A stretch of 59,718 nucleotides of DNA. Origin: an uncultured Bacteroidales bacterium. Lineage in GTDB: Bacteria > Bacteroidota > Bacteroidia > Bacteroidales > Paludibacteraceae. The translations under genes were made by a program, and so were the position numbers. Numbering within the stretch: the first letter of the stretch is position 1; each line of letters opens with the position of its first letter. The stretch is from NCBI GenBank assembly GCA_934716995.1, contig CAKUYO010000013.1:1-59718 (forward strand), written 5' to 3'. Positions 1-9,066 of the stretch are shown here, piece by piece. The notes beneath the pieces were generated by a model. The model did not search any database. It was not told the origin of the DNA and saw only the letters and a program-made list of their open reading frames with translations.

Positions 1-2
1 AG

Positions 3-842
3 ATATGCTCGCGCTTCAAAAAAGACGACACGGGCGAGGAGATAGAAGACCTGCCGCGTTTCGCCATTGTCGGGCGACCGAACGCAGGCAAATCCAGCAT
101 TTTGAATGCGTTTATCGGCGAGGAGCGAACCATCGTAACCGACATACCGGGTACCACGCGCGACAGTATCTATACCCGCTACAACAAGTTCGGCAAGGAT
201 TTTTACTTAGTGGACACAGCGGGTATCCGCAAGAAAGCCAAGGTGAACGAAGATCTGGAGTATTATTCCGTGGTGCGTTCCATCCGTGCCATTGAGAACT
301 CCGATGTATGTATCCTGATGATTGATGCAACGCGCGGTATCGAAGCACAAGACCTGAACATCTACTCCATCATTCAGAAAAACAAAAAAGGACTGGTGGT
401 CTGCATCAACAAATGGGACTTGGTGGAGAGCAAGACCAATGCGGACATCAAGGCATACGAAGCGGCTATCCGCGACCGTATCGCACCTTTTACCGATTTC
501 CCCATTATCTTCACTTCCGCACTTACCAAGCAGCGTATCTTCAAGGTGATGGAGACGGCGCTTCACGTCTATGAGAACAAGAACAAGAAGATCCCGACGG
601 CGCAACTGAACGACAAGTTCCTCCCGCTCATTGAGAACTATCCGCCCCCCGCAACGAAAGGCAAGTACATCAAGATCAAATACTGCACGCAGTTGCCCAA
701 CACGCAAGTGCCTACATTTATCTTCTTTGCCAACCTGCCGCAGTATGTCAAGGAGCCGTACCGCCGTTTCCTTGAGAACAAACTCCGCGAATGGTGGGAT
801 TTCAACGGCACTCCCGTCCAACTCTTCATCCGTGCGAAATAA
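3..842 (+). CDS. der: Ribosome-assembly GTPase Der (EngA), 3' part
   Basis: The 5' end lies outside the window; the frame is open from base 3 and gives 279 residues. Der is a tandem-GTPase factor needed for 50S ribosome assembly. Only the second G domain and the C-terminal KH-like domain are present. Visible motifs are the P-loop GRPNAGKSS close to the left edge, the G2/G3 region with DTAGIRKK, and NKWD for guanine recognition in CINKWDLVE. The last 100 residues match the KH-like domain and end in a basic tail. An internal ATG at 102 lies after the P-loop and is not the start. A hairpin terminator follows. Confidence 0.95.
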   Translation: MCSRFKKDDTGEEIEDLPRFAIVGRPNAGKSSILNAFIGEERTIVTDIPGTTRDSIYTRYNKFGKDFYLVDTAGIRKKAKVNEDLEYYSVVRSIRAIENSDVCILMIDATRGIEAQDLNIYSIIQKNKKGLVVCINKWDLVESKTNADIKAYEAAIRDRIAPFTDFPIIFTSALTKQRIFKVMETALHVYENKNKKIPTAQLNDKFLPLIENYPPPATKGKYIKIKYCTQLPNTQVPTFIFFANLPQYVKEPYRRFLENKLREWWDFNGTPVQLFIRAK

Positions 843-869
843 AAAACGCATTGCAATGTCATAATCAAG

Positions 870-905
870 AGGCTGTCTAACAAGTATAGTTGGGCAGCCT
901 TTTGT
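870..905 (+). terminator. Rho-independent terminator after der
   Basis: GGCTGTCT at 871-878 pairs with GGGCAGCC at 892-899, allowing G-U pairs, and is followed by TTTT. It lies 28 bp after the der stop codon. Confidence 0.7.
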
Positions 906-1002
906 ATTGTAACAAGTTGATTGTAAGGAGATTAGTTTAGCCAGCCAAGCAGAGCGGCAAAAAAGCACAAATATAACTCACTGAAATACAAGCAAAAACC
1001 AC

Positions 1003-1035
1003 CGAATCACATACGAATCACATACGAATCACATA
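1003..1035 (+). repeat. 11-bp tandem repeat, 3 exact copies
   Basis: CGAATCACATA is repeated three times without interruption in the der-dnaE spacer, just upstream of the dnaE promoter. It is one of several 11-bp-period arrays in this window. The rest of the 304-bp spacer holds only the der terminator and the dnaE promoter. Confidence 0.95.
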
Positions 1036-1071
1036 CCAACAACATAGACCTGACGGCATACGTCTTTTTAG

Positions 1072-1104
1072 TTTGCATATCTATATTTTTTTTCGTAACT
1101 TTGC
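1072..1104 (+). promoter_or_regulatory. Bacteroidetes-type promoter of dnaE
   Basis: TTTG at 1072-1075 and TAACTTTGC at 1096-1104 are separated by 20 bp, matching the -33/-7 elements of the Bacteroidetes primary sigma factor. The dnaE start codon is 43 bp further on. Confidence 0.8.
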
Positions 1105-1146
1105 AGACTGATTGAGCCATTTTATAAATCCATAGAACTTAACAAA

Positions 1147-4100
1147 ATGAATTTCACACACCTACACGTACACTCGCAGTATTCGGTACTGGACGGAATG
1201 AGCAAAGTACCCGACATAGTGGACAAATGTCTCCGCACGGGCATGGGTGCCGTAGCACTGACCGACCACGGTAACATGTACGGAATCAAGGAGTTGCTCG
1301 ACTACTGCAAAAAGGTAAACAGCAAGAACAAAGAAGCATGGGACGCCAAACAGGAAGAATTGGCGCAAGCCGCAGCAGAGAAAGGCGAGACCTACGAGAA
1401 ACAGCCGTTTGTACCCTTCAAACCGATTGTGGGGTGTGAGGCATATTGTGCGCGGCGCGGACGGCACTCGATGACCGACGAGAAAGCCGTGAACGGCGAG
1501 GGACGGCAATACATCATCGACCGCTCGGGCTGGCACTTGATCCTTTTGGCAAAGAACATGACCGGCTATCACAATCTGTGCAAGATTGTGAGTGCAGGCT
1601 TCATGTCGGACGCATTCAACTACACGAGCCGTATCGACAAAGACCTGCTGCAGGAGTTTCACGAGGGCATTATCTGTTCGTCGGCATGCTTAGGCGGGGA
1701 GTTGCCGCAGAAGATTATGGCGGGTGATATAGCGGGTGCGGAAGAGACGATAGAGTGGTTCAAGTCGGTGTTCGGCGAAGACTACTACATCGAGTTGCAA
1801 CGTCACCAGACCGACAAACCCGGCGGCGACCAGGAGGTGTACCAGCGCCAGAAAGAGGTGAACCCCGTGCTGATAGACCTTGCCCGCAAACATAATGTAA
1901 AGATTATCTGCACCAACGACTCGCACTTTGTGGAGGAAGAGAACGCCGAGGCGCACGACCGGCTCATCTGCCTCAGCACGAACCACTATGTGGACGACGT
2001 GAACCGTATGCACTACACCAAGCAGGAGTGGCTCAAGACCCCCGAGGAGATGTACAGCATCTTCTCCGACATACCCGAAGCATTGGCGAACACGCAGGAG
2101 ATAGTGGACAAAGTGGAGATATACGACATCGACCACGGACCGATTATGCCGCTGTTCGACATCCCGAAAGACTTCGGCAGCGAATACGAGATACGGCAGA
2201 AATATACCGAGCAGGATCTGTGGCAGGAGTTTATGACCGACGAGCACGGGCAGAATCCGCTGAGCGAGAAAGACGCGCAGAAGCGGTTCAAGAACCTCGG
2301 CGGGTACGACCGCATGTACCGTATCAAATTTGAGGCGGAATACCTGAGTTTCCTTACGTGGAACGGCGCAAAGAAGCGTTACCCCGAACTGGAGCCGTTT
2401 CTGGAGGACACCAAGGGGCTGGATTATCACTACTGGGACGCGGCAGATTTGGACGAGCGGCAGCGCGAGGTAGTAAACCGTATCCTGTTTGAGTTGCACG
2501 TGATGAAGACGATGGGTTTCCCCGGCTACTTCCTCATCGTGATGGACTTTATCCGCGGTGCGCGCGAGGAGTTGGGCGTGAGCGTAGGTCCGGGGCGTGG
2601 TTCGGCGGCGGGTTCGGTAGTAGCCTACTGCCTGCACATCACCGACCTTGACCCGCTGAAATACGACCTTCTGTTTGAGCGTTTCCTCAATCCTGACCGT
2701 ATCTCATTGCCCGATATAGACACCGACTTCGACGATGCAGGGCGCGGCAAGGTGCTTGACTGGGTGAGCCGCAAATACGGCGAAACGCACGTGGCGCATA
2801 TCATTACCTACGGCAAGATGGCTACCAAGTCGGCTATCTCCGATGTAGGGCGCGTACAGCGTGTGCCTTTGGCTAAGGTGAACGAACTGAAATCGTATAT
2901 CCCCGACCGCGGTTTTCCCGACAATATCAAAGACGAAAAAGGCAAGTCGCCCAAGGTGAACCTGAAGAACTGCTACAAGTATGTGGACGAACTGAAGCGC
3001 GAGTACGAGCAGGGCGAACCCGAGATACGCAGCATGCTCAACTATGCCCTGCAACTCGAGGACACCATCCGCCAGGTGGGTATCCACGCCTGCGGTGTGA
3101 TTATCGGAGCAGACGACCTGACGAAGTTCGCCCCGCTCTCGAGCGTGGAGGACAAGGACACCAAACGCCGTGTGCTGGTCACGGAATACGACGGACACGT
3201 GATAGAGAGCGTGGGACTCATCAAGATGGACTTCCTCGGGCTCATCACACTTACTATTATCAAGGAGTGCCTGAAGAACATCAAGAAAGCGCGGGGCATC
3301 GATGTGGACATCGACCATATCCCCATTGACGATGCCGAGACCTACAAACTGTTCCAGGAGGGGCGCACGGTGGCGGTGTTCCAGTTTGAGTCGCCGGGTA
3401 TGCGCAAGTACATGAGGGAACTCAAACCGACCGTCATCGGCGACATCATCGCCATGAACGCCCTCTACCGCCCGGGACCTATGGACTATATCCCGCAGTT
3501 CATCCGCCGCAAGCAGGGACTCGAACCCGTAACATACGACATCCCGATAATGGAGAAGTACCTGAAGGACACCTACGGCGTTACGGTCTATCAGGAGCAG
3601 GTCATGCTCCTCTCGCGACTGCTGGCGAACTTCACCCGCGGCGAGAGCGACAAACTGCGAAAGGCTATGGGTAAGAAGCAGATGGCGATACTGCAGGAAC
3701 TGAAAGGCAAGTTTATGGCAGGCGGCAAAGCCAACGGGCACGACGAGAAGGTGCTGGACAAGATTTGGAAAGACTGGGAGAAATTCGCCTCGTATGCGTT
3801 CAACAAGTCGCACGCCGCCTGCTACTCGTGGGTGGCATACCAGACCGCTTACCTCAAGGCGCACTACCCCGCCGAGTTCATGGCTGCCAACCTGACCGTC
3901 TCGAAGGACGACATCAAGGAGGTAACCAAGTTCATGGACGAGTGCAAAGCCATGAAGATACAGGTGCTGGAGCCCGATGTCAACGAGTCGGAACTCACCT
4001 TCACCGTCAACAGCCACGGTGATATCCGCTTCGGCTTGGGCGGTATCAAAGGTGTGGGCGAAGGTGCCGTAGAGGCGATTATCAGCGAGCGCAACAAGAA

Positions 4101-5193
4101 CGGCAAATACAAGGACATCTTCGACTTCCTCGAGCGCGTCAACCTCTCGGCCTGCAACCGCAAGACCGTGGAGAACCTGGCGTGTGCAGGGGCTTTCGAC
4201 TGCTTCGACGGGCTGTATCGCGAGCAATTGCTGGGCACCAACAGCCGCGGCGAGAACGTACTTGAGACGCTGATACGCTACGGCAATATGTACCAGCAGG
4301 ACAAGCAACAGCAGCAGAACTCCCTTTTCGGAGACCTCGGGGCTGCCGTAGAGATACAACACCCCGAACTGCCTCAAGTGCAGAAATGGTCAACCATTGA
4401 GCGGCTCAATATGGAGAAATCGCTGATTGGTATCTTCCTTTCTGCACACCCGTTGGACGACTACGAGTTTGAGGTACAGCAGATGTGCAACATCACCACC
4501 GAACAACTGACACAGTTCGACGCATGGCGCACACCCGATGCCCGCAATGCGGCTATAGCAAAAGCAGATAACCCCGACGAGGCGACCGGAGAGGATGACC
4601 CCGAAAAACTGACCCCGAAAGAGTTTTTGGAGGAATACAAAAACCAGACTATCCGTTTCGGCGGCATCGTTACTTCTGCAGAAAACGCCACCTCGCAAAA
4701 GGGCAATCCGTACGGGCGATATACGATAGAGGATTATTCGGGCAGTTACAAGATGGTGCTGTTCGGAGAAACCTACAAAAACAATTTGGCATATCTCCAA
4801 CCGAACCTGTACGTCTATGTAACGGGGACTATCCAGCAGCGCGGCACGGGTATGCGCTGGTTCCACGAGAAGAAAGACGATGAGGCGGAATTTGAGTTTG
4901 CAGTGCAGAAAGTGGAATTGCTCAAAGACGTGCAGGATACTTATATGTCCTCACTCAGTATTGCCATTCCGTTGGTAAACGTGACACAAGAGTTGATTGA
5001 CGAATTGGTAGCACAATGCGAATCGCACAAGGGCAAATCGCGCCTGCGTGTGCAGGTGCATGACACACTCCACAACAACCGCATCATGCTCACCTCCAAA
5101 TCGATGCAGGTACACATCACGCCCGATTTCTACAAGTGGTTGAAGATGAAAGAAATGGAAAATATACTGACCTTGCACGCAGATATGCAGTAA
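1147..5193 (+). CDS. dnaE: DNA polymerase III alpha subunit
   Basis: Replicative polymerase of 1348 residues. The N-terminal PHP domain starts HLHVHSQYS and keeps all the metal-ligand motifs: H7/H9/D16, TDHG, GCEAY, WHLILLA, SSACLGG and TNDSHF. The polymerase core has GPGRGSAAGS and the catalytic PDIDTDF near residue 522, with the third acidic region at IKMDFLGL near 692. QNSLFG near 1056 looks like the beta-clamp binding motif. An OB-fold lies near 1165-1240, and the C-terminal domain ends at 1348. The length fits DnaE1-type enzymes with insertions between PHP and palm. The start follows a clear promoter, and MNFTHLHVHS is the usual beginning. The intact PHP site suggests an active proofreading nuclease, which is inference. 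Confidence 0.97.
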   Translation: MNFTHLHVHSQYSVLDGMSKVPDIVDKCLRTGMGAVALTDHGNMYGIKELLDYCKKVNSKNKEAWDAKQEELAQAAAEKGETYEKQPFVPFKPIVGCEAYCARRGRHSMTDEKAVNGEGRQYIIDRSGWHLILLAKNMTGYHNLCKIVSAGFMSDAFNYTSRIDKDLLQEFHEGIICSSACLGGELPQKIMAGDIAGAEETIEWFKSVFGEDYYIELQRHQTDKPGGDQEVYQRQKEVNPVLIDLARKHNVKIICTNDSHFVEEENAEAHDRLICLSTNHYVDDVNRMHYTKQEWLKTPEEMYSIFSDIPEALANTQEIVDKVEIYDIDHGPIMPLFDIPKDFGSEYEIRQKYTEQDLWQEFMTDEHGQNPLSEKDAQKRFKNLGGYDRMYRIKFEAEYLSFLTWNGAKKRYPELEPFLEDTKGLDYHYWDAADLDERQREVVNRILFELHVMKTMGFPGYFLIVMDFIRGAREELGVSVGPGRGSAAGSVVAYCLHITDLDPLKYDLLFERFLNPDRISLPDIDTDFDDAGRGKVLDWVSRKYGETHVAHIITYGKMATKSAISDVGRVQRVPLAKVNELKSYIPDRGFPDNIKDEKGKSPKVNLKNCYKYVDELKREYEQGEPEIRSMLNYALQLEDTIRQVGIHACGVIIGADDLTKFAPLSSVEDKDTKRRVLVTEYDGHVIESVGLIKMDFLGLITLTIIKECLKNIKKARGIDVDIDHIPIDDAETYKLFQEGRTVAVFQFESPGMRKYMRELKPTVIGDIIAMNALYRPGPMDYIPQFIRRKQGLEPVTYDIPIMEKYLKDTYGVTVYQEQVMLLSRLLANFTRGESDKLRKAMGKKQMAILQELKGKFMAGGKANGHDEKVLDKIWKDWEKFASYAFNKSHAACYSWVAYQTAYLKAHYPAEFMAANLTVSKDDIKEVTKFMDECKAMKIQVLEPDVNESELTFTVNSHGDIRFGLGGIKGVGEGAVEAIISERNKNGKYKDIFDFLERVNLSACNRKTVENLACAGAFDCFDGLYREQLLGTNSRGENVLETLIRYGNMYQQDKQQQQNSLFGDLGAAVEIQHPELPQVQKWSTIERLNMEKSLIGIFLSAHPLDDYEFEVQQMCNITTEQLTQFDAWRTPDARNAAIAKADNPDEATGEDDPEKLTPKEFLEEYKNQTIRFGGIVTSAENATSQKGNPYGRYTIEDYSGSYKMVLFGETYKNNLAYLQPNLYVYVTGTIQQRGTGMRWFHEKKDDEAEFEFAVQKVELLKDVQDTYMSSLSIAIPLVNVTQELIDELVAQCESHKGKSRLRVQVHDTLHNNRIMLTSKSMQVHITPDFYKWLKMKEMENILTLHADMQ

Positions 5194-5200
5194 TAATATG

Positions 5201-5291
5201 ACGTGAGTTCGAAATAACGAAAGACTTTATAAGTCAACAACTGACAACAACTATTAAACAACAGATAACAACATAACGTGAGTTCGAAATA
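5201..5291 (+). repeat. Direct repeat pair, possible ends of a MITE
   Basis: A 16-bp sequence, ACGTGAGTTCGAAATA, occurs at 5201-5216 and again at 5276-5291. The second copy is the left end of the dispersed element that follows; the first may be the remnant of another insertion. Confidence 0.75.
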
Positions 5292-5390
5292 GGAAATTCC
5301 TTTGCCGCAAGCGGCAAGAAATCCAAGTAAATCTATGATTTTTACATCCATAAATTGCCATAAATCTTATTCGCCCACGGCGGAAAAAAT
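5276..5390 (+). repeat. MITE-like intergenic element, copy 1
   Basis: It matches the segment at 52990-53139 along most of its length: the ACGTGAGTT end, an internal TTGCCGC/GCGGCAA hairpin, AAGTAAATCT, ACATCC and ATAAATTGCC, and a GC-rich end near CACGGCGG. A third copy lies inverted at 5459-5551, so the two local copies form a large imperfect palindrome. No transposase is encoded within, so mobility in trans is inferred. Confidence 0.75.
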
Positions 5391-5419
5391 GATGCAATTA
5401 TGCTTACGTTTCATTTTGT

Positions 5420-5452
5420 TATAGGATGCTTATAGGATAGGCTTAGGATAGG
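5420..5452 (+). repeat. 11-bp tandem repeat (TATAGGATAGG family)
   Basis: TATAGGATGCT, TATAGGATAGG and CTTAGGATAGG follow each other with an exact 11-bp period, lying between the two inverted MITE-like copies. The same family recurs at 39456-39477. Confidence 0.9.
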
Positions 5453-5458
5453 AGGTTG

Positions 5459-5551
5459 ATTTTACCGCCGCAGGCGAATAAGATTTATGGTAATTCTACC
5501 ATTTATCATAATACGATTTATTTAGATTTCTTGCCGCTATGCGGCAAAGGA
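5459..5551 (-). repeat. MITE-like intergenic element, copy 3 (inverted)
   Basis: This is the reverse complement of copy 1: CGAATAAGATTTATGG, then a diverged centre, then TTAGATTTCTTGCCGC and GCGGCAAAGGA. Its right end abuts folC, and the AGGAG used as ribosome binding site for the ATG at 5558 is in or right next to the element. Confidence 0.75.
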
Positions 5552-5557
5552 GATACA

Positions 5558-6901
5558 ATGACATATCAAGAGACACTCGAATATCTGTATGCGTCGCAGC
5601 CCGCATTTCACCTGATAGGTGCGGCAGCATACAAGCCGGGGTTGGACAACACGCTCCGCCTGATGGAGCACCTCGGCAACCCGCACCGGCAGTTTCGCTC
5701 GGTGCATATAGCGGGCACCAACGGCAAGGGCAGCACCTCGCACCTCATTGCCGCTTCGTTGCAGGCTGCAGGCTTGCGTGTGGGCTTGTACACCAGTCCG
5801 CACCTGGTGGATTTCCGCGAGCGCATACGCCTCAACGGACAGATGATTCCCGAAGACTATGTGGTACGGTTCACAGAACAAAACAAAACGTTTTTGGAAC
5901 AGATACGCCCCTCGTTTTTCGAGACCACTATGGCATTGGCTTTCGCTTATTTCGCTGATATGCAGGCGGATGTCGCGGTTGTAGAGGTCGGTCTTGGCGG
6001 CAGGTTGGACTCCACCAATATCATCACCCCGATGCTGTCGGTTATCACGAATATAGGTTTCGACCATACCGAGTTTTTGGGCGATACGCTGCCGAAGATT
6101 GCCGCCGAGAAAGCGGGTATCATCAAACCCGATGTGCCGTGCGTCATCGGAGAAACCGACCCGCAGACAGCCCCTGTCTTTCTGCAAAAAGCGCAGGCGT
6201 GCGGTATTCTCGGCGAGGGGCTAGAGACCACCGGATGCCGGCTTTGGTTTGCCGACCAATGCGGCTATCTGCGCCGTTGCCGGTTGCGCGACATACCCGA
6301 ATGTCAGTTGCACGGTATCTATCAGGACAAGAACCAACAGACTGCCCATGTGGCTCTGCGTGTCTTGCAGAACTACAGTCCGATAGGGACGTATATCACC
6401 ACTGCGGCTATCCGCAAAGGCTTCGCCGAAGTATGTACCCTCACGGGATTGCGCGGACGCTGGGAGATACTCGCCAACAAGCCGCTCACTATCTGCGACA
6501 CGGGGCATAACTCGCACGGATTGCGCTATGTGGCACAGCAACTCACCGACCTGCAACAGCAGCACAAAGGCACACTTTTTGTACTGTTCGGTATGGTGTC
6601 GGACAAAGATGTGGATGCGGTAATGCGCCTTCTGCCCGTCACCCGCATTCAGGACGGCACGATGCTGAATGTGCGGTATTGTTTTGTACAACCCGATACC
6701 CACCGCGCCATTCCTGCGGCGGAGATGTTGCAACGCTGGCAGCACGTACACCCCGAGGACAGTACGGCGGTGGCAATACCCGACATTGCCGAAGCATTGC
6801 GGCACGTGCAATCCGTTGCTTCGCCCAACGATATAATCTTTATCGGCGGCAGCAACTACGTGGTCGGCACCGCACTGAAATTGTACCCAAATACACACTG
6901 A
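5558..6901 (+). CDS. folC: Bifunctional folylpolyglutamate / dihydrofolate synthase
   Basis: A cytoplasmic Mur-ligase-family enzyme of 447 residues that adds glutamate to dihydropteroate and folates with ATP. The P-loop AGTNGKGSTSHL lies near residue 50. Other family motifs are TSPHLVDFRERIRLNG, VVEVGLGGRLDSTN and NIGFDHTEFLG, and the C-terminal domain has CDTGHNSHG. The frame is open upstream to an ATG at 5456, but that extension is translated repeat sequence; ATG 5558 with AGGAG upstream and the usual MTYQETLEYLY beginning is chosen. The stop is one base before the next gene, so the pair is probably cotranscribed. Confidence 0.95.
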   Translation: MTYQETLEYLYASQPAFHLIGAAAYKPGLDNTLRLMEHLGNPHRQFRSVHIAGTNGKGSTSHLIAASLQAAGLRVGLYTSPHLVDFRERIRLNGQMIPEDYVVRFTEQNKTFLEQIRPSFFETTMALAFAYFADMQADVAVVEVGLGGRLDSTNIITPMLSVITNIGFDHTEFLGDTLPKIAAEKAGIIKPDVPCVIGETDPQTAPVFLQKAQACGILGEGLETTGCRLWFADQCGYLRRCRLRDIPECQLHGIYQDKNQQTAHVALRVLQNYSPIGTYITTAAIRKGFAEVCTLTGLRGRWEILANKPLTICDTGHNSHGLRYVAQQLTDLQQQHKGTLFVLFGMVSDKDVDAVMRLLPVTRIQDGTMLNVRYCFVQPDTHRAIPAAEMLQRWQHVHPEDSTAVAIPDIAEALRHVQSVASPNDIIFIGGSNYVVGTALKLYPNTH

Positions 6902-6902
6902 T

Positions 6903-7493
6903 ATGAAAAAACTATTCTATGTCGCACTTATGAGTATGGCACTCATCGGTTGCACCCAATCCAAACAAACTATGCAAACTCCTATTGACAACATTCTGAC
7001 CCGCACCTCGGTGCGTCAGTTCACGGGCGAACCGCTCTCGCAGGCACAAATCGACACTCTCCTGCAATGCGCTATGGCTGCCCCGTCGGCAATCAACAAA
7101 CAGCCATGGGCATTCATTGTCATCACCGACACCGCACTCCTGCAACGTATCGGCAACGAGATGCCCAACTCCCGCTGCCAGAACCACCCCGCATGTGCGT
7201 TTGTGCCTTGCGGCGACCTCACCAAAGCCATTCCCGACCTGCCCGAGTTTTGGATCAACGATGTATCGGCAGCCACGGAGAACCTGCTCCTTGCCGCACA
7301 CGCTATGGGACTCGGTGCCGTTTGGACGGGCGTTCACCCGTCAGCGGAACGCGTGGCACAAGTGCAAGGCATTCTCGGTTTACCCGAACATATCATTCCG
7401 TTGTGCATCGTCCCCGTCGGCTATCCCGCCGAGACACCTGCCGTAAAGAACAAATACTCCGTTTCCAACGTCCACTACAACGGTTGGGAATAA
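6903..7493 (+). CDS. Lipoprotein nitroreductase-family flavoprotein
   Basis: 196 residues. The N-terminus is a lipoprotein signal with lipobox LIGC, cysteine at 17, which is unusual because most nitroreductases are cytoplasmic. The body is a nitroreductase fold: RTSVRQFTGEPLS for FMN phosphate binding near residue 35, APSAINKQPWAF near 60, and GLGAVWTGVHPS near 140. An FMN-dependent NAD(P)H oxidoreductase is expected; the substrate cannot be read. The gene starts one base after folC. If the signal is used, the enzyme would face the periplasm, where its electron donor is unclear. An alternative start at the second ATG at 6930 would not remove the signal fully. Confidence 0.85.
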   Translation: MKKLFYVALMSMALIGCTQSKQTMQTPIDNILTRTSVRQFTGEPLSQAQIDTLLQCAMAAPSAINKQPWAFIVITDTALLQRIGNEMPNSRCQNHPACAFVPCGDLTKAIPDLPEFWINDVSAATENLLLAAHAMGLGAVWTGVHPSAERVAQVQGILGLPEHIIPLCIVPVGYPAETPAVKNKYSVSNVHYNGWE

Positions 7494-7505
7494 CCCTGCC
7501 GAACA

Positions 7506-7538
7506 CAGGTGGATGTCAGGTGGATGTCAGGTGGATGT
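7506..7538 (+). repeat. 11-bp tandem repeat (CAGGTGGATGT family)
   Basis: Three exact copies of CAGGTGGATGT sit between the nitroreductase gene and dapL. The same unit occurs twice at 39432-39453. An AT-rich 20-mer at 7555-7574 follows, and its reverse complement occurs at 51895-51914. Confidence 0.95.
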
Positions 7539-7579
7539 CAAGACAACCGGCATGTTAATTGTTAATTATTAATTGAGAT

Positions 7580-8806
7580 ATGATACACATCAATAGTAAT
7601 TTCTGCCGCCTGCGGGCGGCGTATCTCTTTACCGAGATTCAGCAGCGCACCGATGCCTATATTGCGCAACACCCAGACAAGCAGGTTATCCGTTTGGGTA
7701 TCGGCGATGTGCGCGGACCGCTTGTGCCCGCTGTCATAGAGGCGATGCAGCGTGCCGTTGCCGAACAGGCGGACTCCCGCACGTTCCACGGCTATGGTCT
7801 CGAGCAGGGCGCGGAATGGATGCGGCAATCTATTGTCGATTTCGACTACCGCCGTCGGGGTATCGAGATGGACATTGACGAAGTCTTTGTTTCCGACGGT
7901 GCGGGGAGCGACCTCGGCAACCTGAGCGACATCCTTGATACCTGCAACCGTGTGGCGATAGCCGATCCCGTCTATCCCGCCTATGTGGATGTGAACGTGA
8001 TGGCGGGGCGTGCGGGCGAATGGACGGGCAACCGCTGGAGCAACCTGATTATGCTCCCCTGTACACCCTCCAATGCCTTTTGTCCTGACTTCCCTGACGA
8101 AGTCCCCGATGTGATTTATCTCTGTTCGCCCAACAACCCGACCGGCACTGCCCTTACACGCGACCAACTGGCTGCGTGGGTCGGTTATGCCCGCCGGCAC
8201 CACAGCCTTATCATCTTCGATTCCGCCTACGAAGCCTTTATCCGAAGCGCGGATGTACCGCATAGTATCTATGAGATCGAGGGGGCGAAAGAGGTGGCTG
8301 TCGAGGTGCGCAGTTTCAGCAAGACTGCGGGTTTCACGGGGGTGCGTTGCGGCTATACTGTTGTGCCGAAAGCCTTGATAGGACGCAATGACCAAGGCGA
8401 ACCCGTTTCGCTCAATGCCTTGTGGTACCGCCGCCAATGCACCAAGTACAACGGCACGAGTTATATCTCTATGCGCGGTGCGCAGGCGGTGCTCAACGAG
8501 GTGGGACACCGTCAGGTAATGGAGCAGATCGGCGGTTATATGCGCAATGCCGACCTGATACGCAACAGCCTGTCCGCATGCGGCTTGGAGGTCTATGGCG
8601 GACAAGACGGACCGTATGTGTGGGTGCGTGCACCGCATAATATGGACTCGTGGGCGTTTTTCGACCAACTCCTGCAGACATGCCAAATCGTCTGTACCCC
8701 CGGTGTCGGTTTCGGTGCGCACGGTGCAGGGTTTGTCCGTTTCTCTGCTTTCGGTTCGCAGGAGCAAGCCGCTGAGGCGATGCAGCGCATAAAAAGTACG
8801 CTTTAG
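7580..8806 (+). CDS. dapL: LL-diaminopimelate aminotransferase
   Basis: A PLP enzyme of 408 residues that converts tetrahydrodipicolinate plus glutamate to LL-diaminopimelate, skipping the succinyl or acetyl steps. It belongs to fold type I and is long as DapL proteins are. Motifs are RLGIGDVRGPLVPAV near residue 37, FHGYGLEQGAEW, VSDGAGSDLGN, ADPVYPAYVD, CSPNNPTGT and the PLP lysine in VRSFSKTAGFTGVRCGYT near residue 248. The start follows MIHINSNFCRLRAAYLF, the usual DapL N-terminus. Its product is the substrate of DapF, encoded at 52135-52947. The window also encodes Ddh, an alternative route. Confidence 0.95.
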   Translation: MIHINSNFCRLRAAYLFTEIQQRTDAYIAQHPDKQVIRLGIGDVRGPLVPAVIEAMQRAVAEQADSRTFHGYGLEQGAEWMRQSIVDFDYRRRGIEMDIDEVFVSDGAGSDLGNLSDILDTCNRVAIADPVYPAYVDVNVMAGRAGEWTGNRWSNLIMLPCTPSNAFCPDFPDEVPDVIYLCSPNNPTGTALTRDQLAAWVGYARRHHSLIIFDSAYEAFIRSADVPHSIYEIEGAKEVAVEVRSFSKTAGFTGVRCGYTVVPKALIGRNDQGEPVSLNALWYRRQCTKYNGTSYISMRGAQAVLNEVGHRQVMEQIGGYMRNADLIRNSLSACGLEVYGGQDGPYVWVRAPHNMDSWAFFDQLLQTCQIVCTPGVGFGAHGAGFVRFSAFGSQEQAAEAMQRIKSTL

Positions 8807-8848
8807 AGACAGACCTGCGTTTTCGCCGGTTTGTCCTGTTTTTATAAT

Positions 8849-8880
8849 GAGGCTGTCTTGATGGAGGCAGTCTCTTTTTC
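8849..8880 (+). terminator. Terminator after dapL
   Basis: GAGGCTGTCT pairs with GGCAGTCTC, with one mismatch and one G-U pair, followed by TTTTTC. It lies 42 bp past the dapL stop. Confidence 0.65.
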
Positions 8881-8950
8881 TTTATATTCTTTTAGTAAAA
8901 TGGGGCGTTGTGCCAATTTGAAAATAATTTATATAATTTGCACTATAAGG

Positions 8951-8982
8951 TTGTGTATTTCGCATATTCTCCGTATCTTTGC
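8951..8982 (+). promoter_or_regulatory. Bacteroidetes-type promoter of the giant secreted protein
   Basis: TTGTG at 8951 and TATCTTTGC at 8974-8982 with about 19 bp between. The predicted transcript start near 8990 lies after an upstream in-frame ATG at 8908, which supports ATG 9067 as the real start. Confidence 0.7.
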
Positions 8983-9066
8983 ACGGTAAAATGTTCTTTA
9001 ATATCATTTTTGTTTCTATTTTATAACCAGTCTATAATTTTAGAATACAATACTAATAAATCGATT

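Noticed and set aside
1690..4377. Long open frames on the minus strand opposite dnaE
   Set aside because: They are antisense to a well-conserved gene, have no promoters or family motifs, and arise from the high GC third-position bias.
5456..5557. An N-terminal extension of FolC by 34 residues
   Set aside because: The extension is translated MITE-like repeat, and the family N-terminus begins at 5558.
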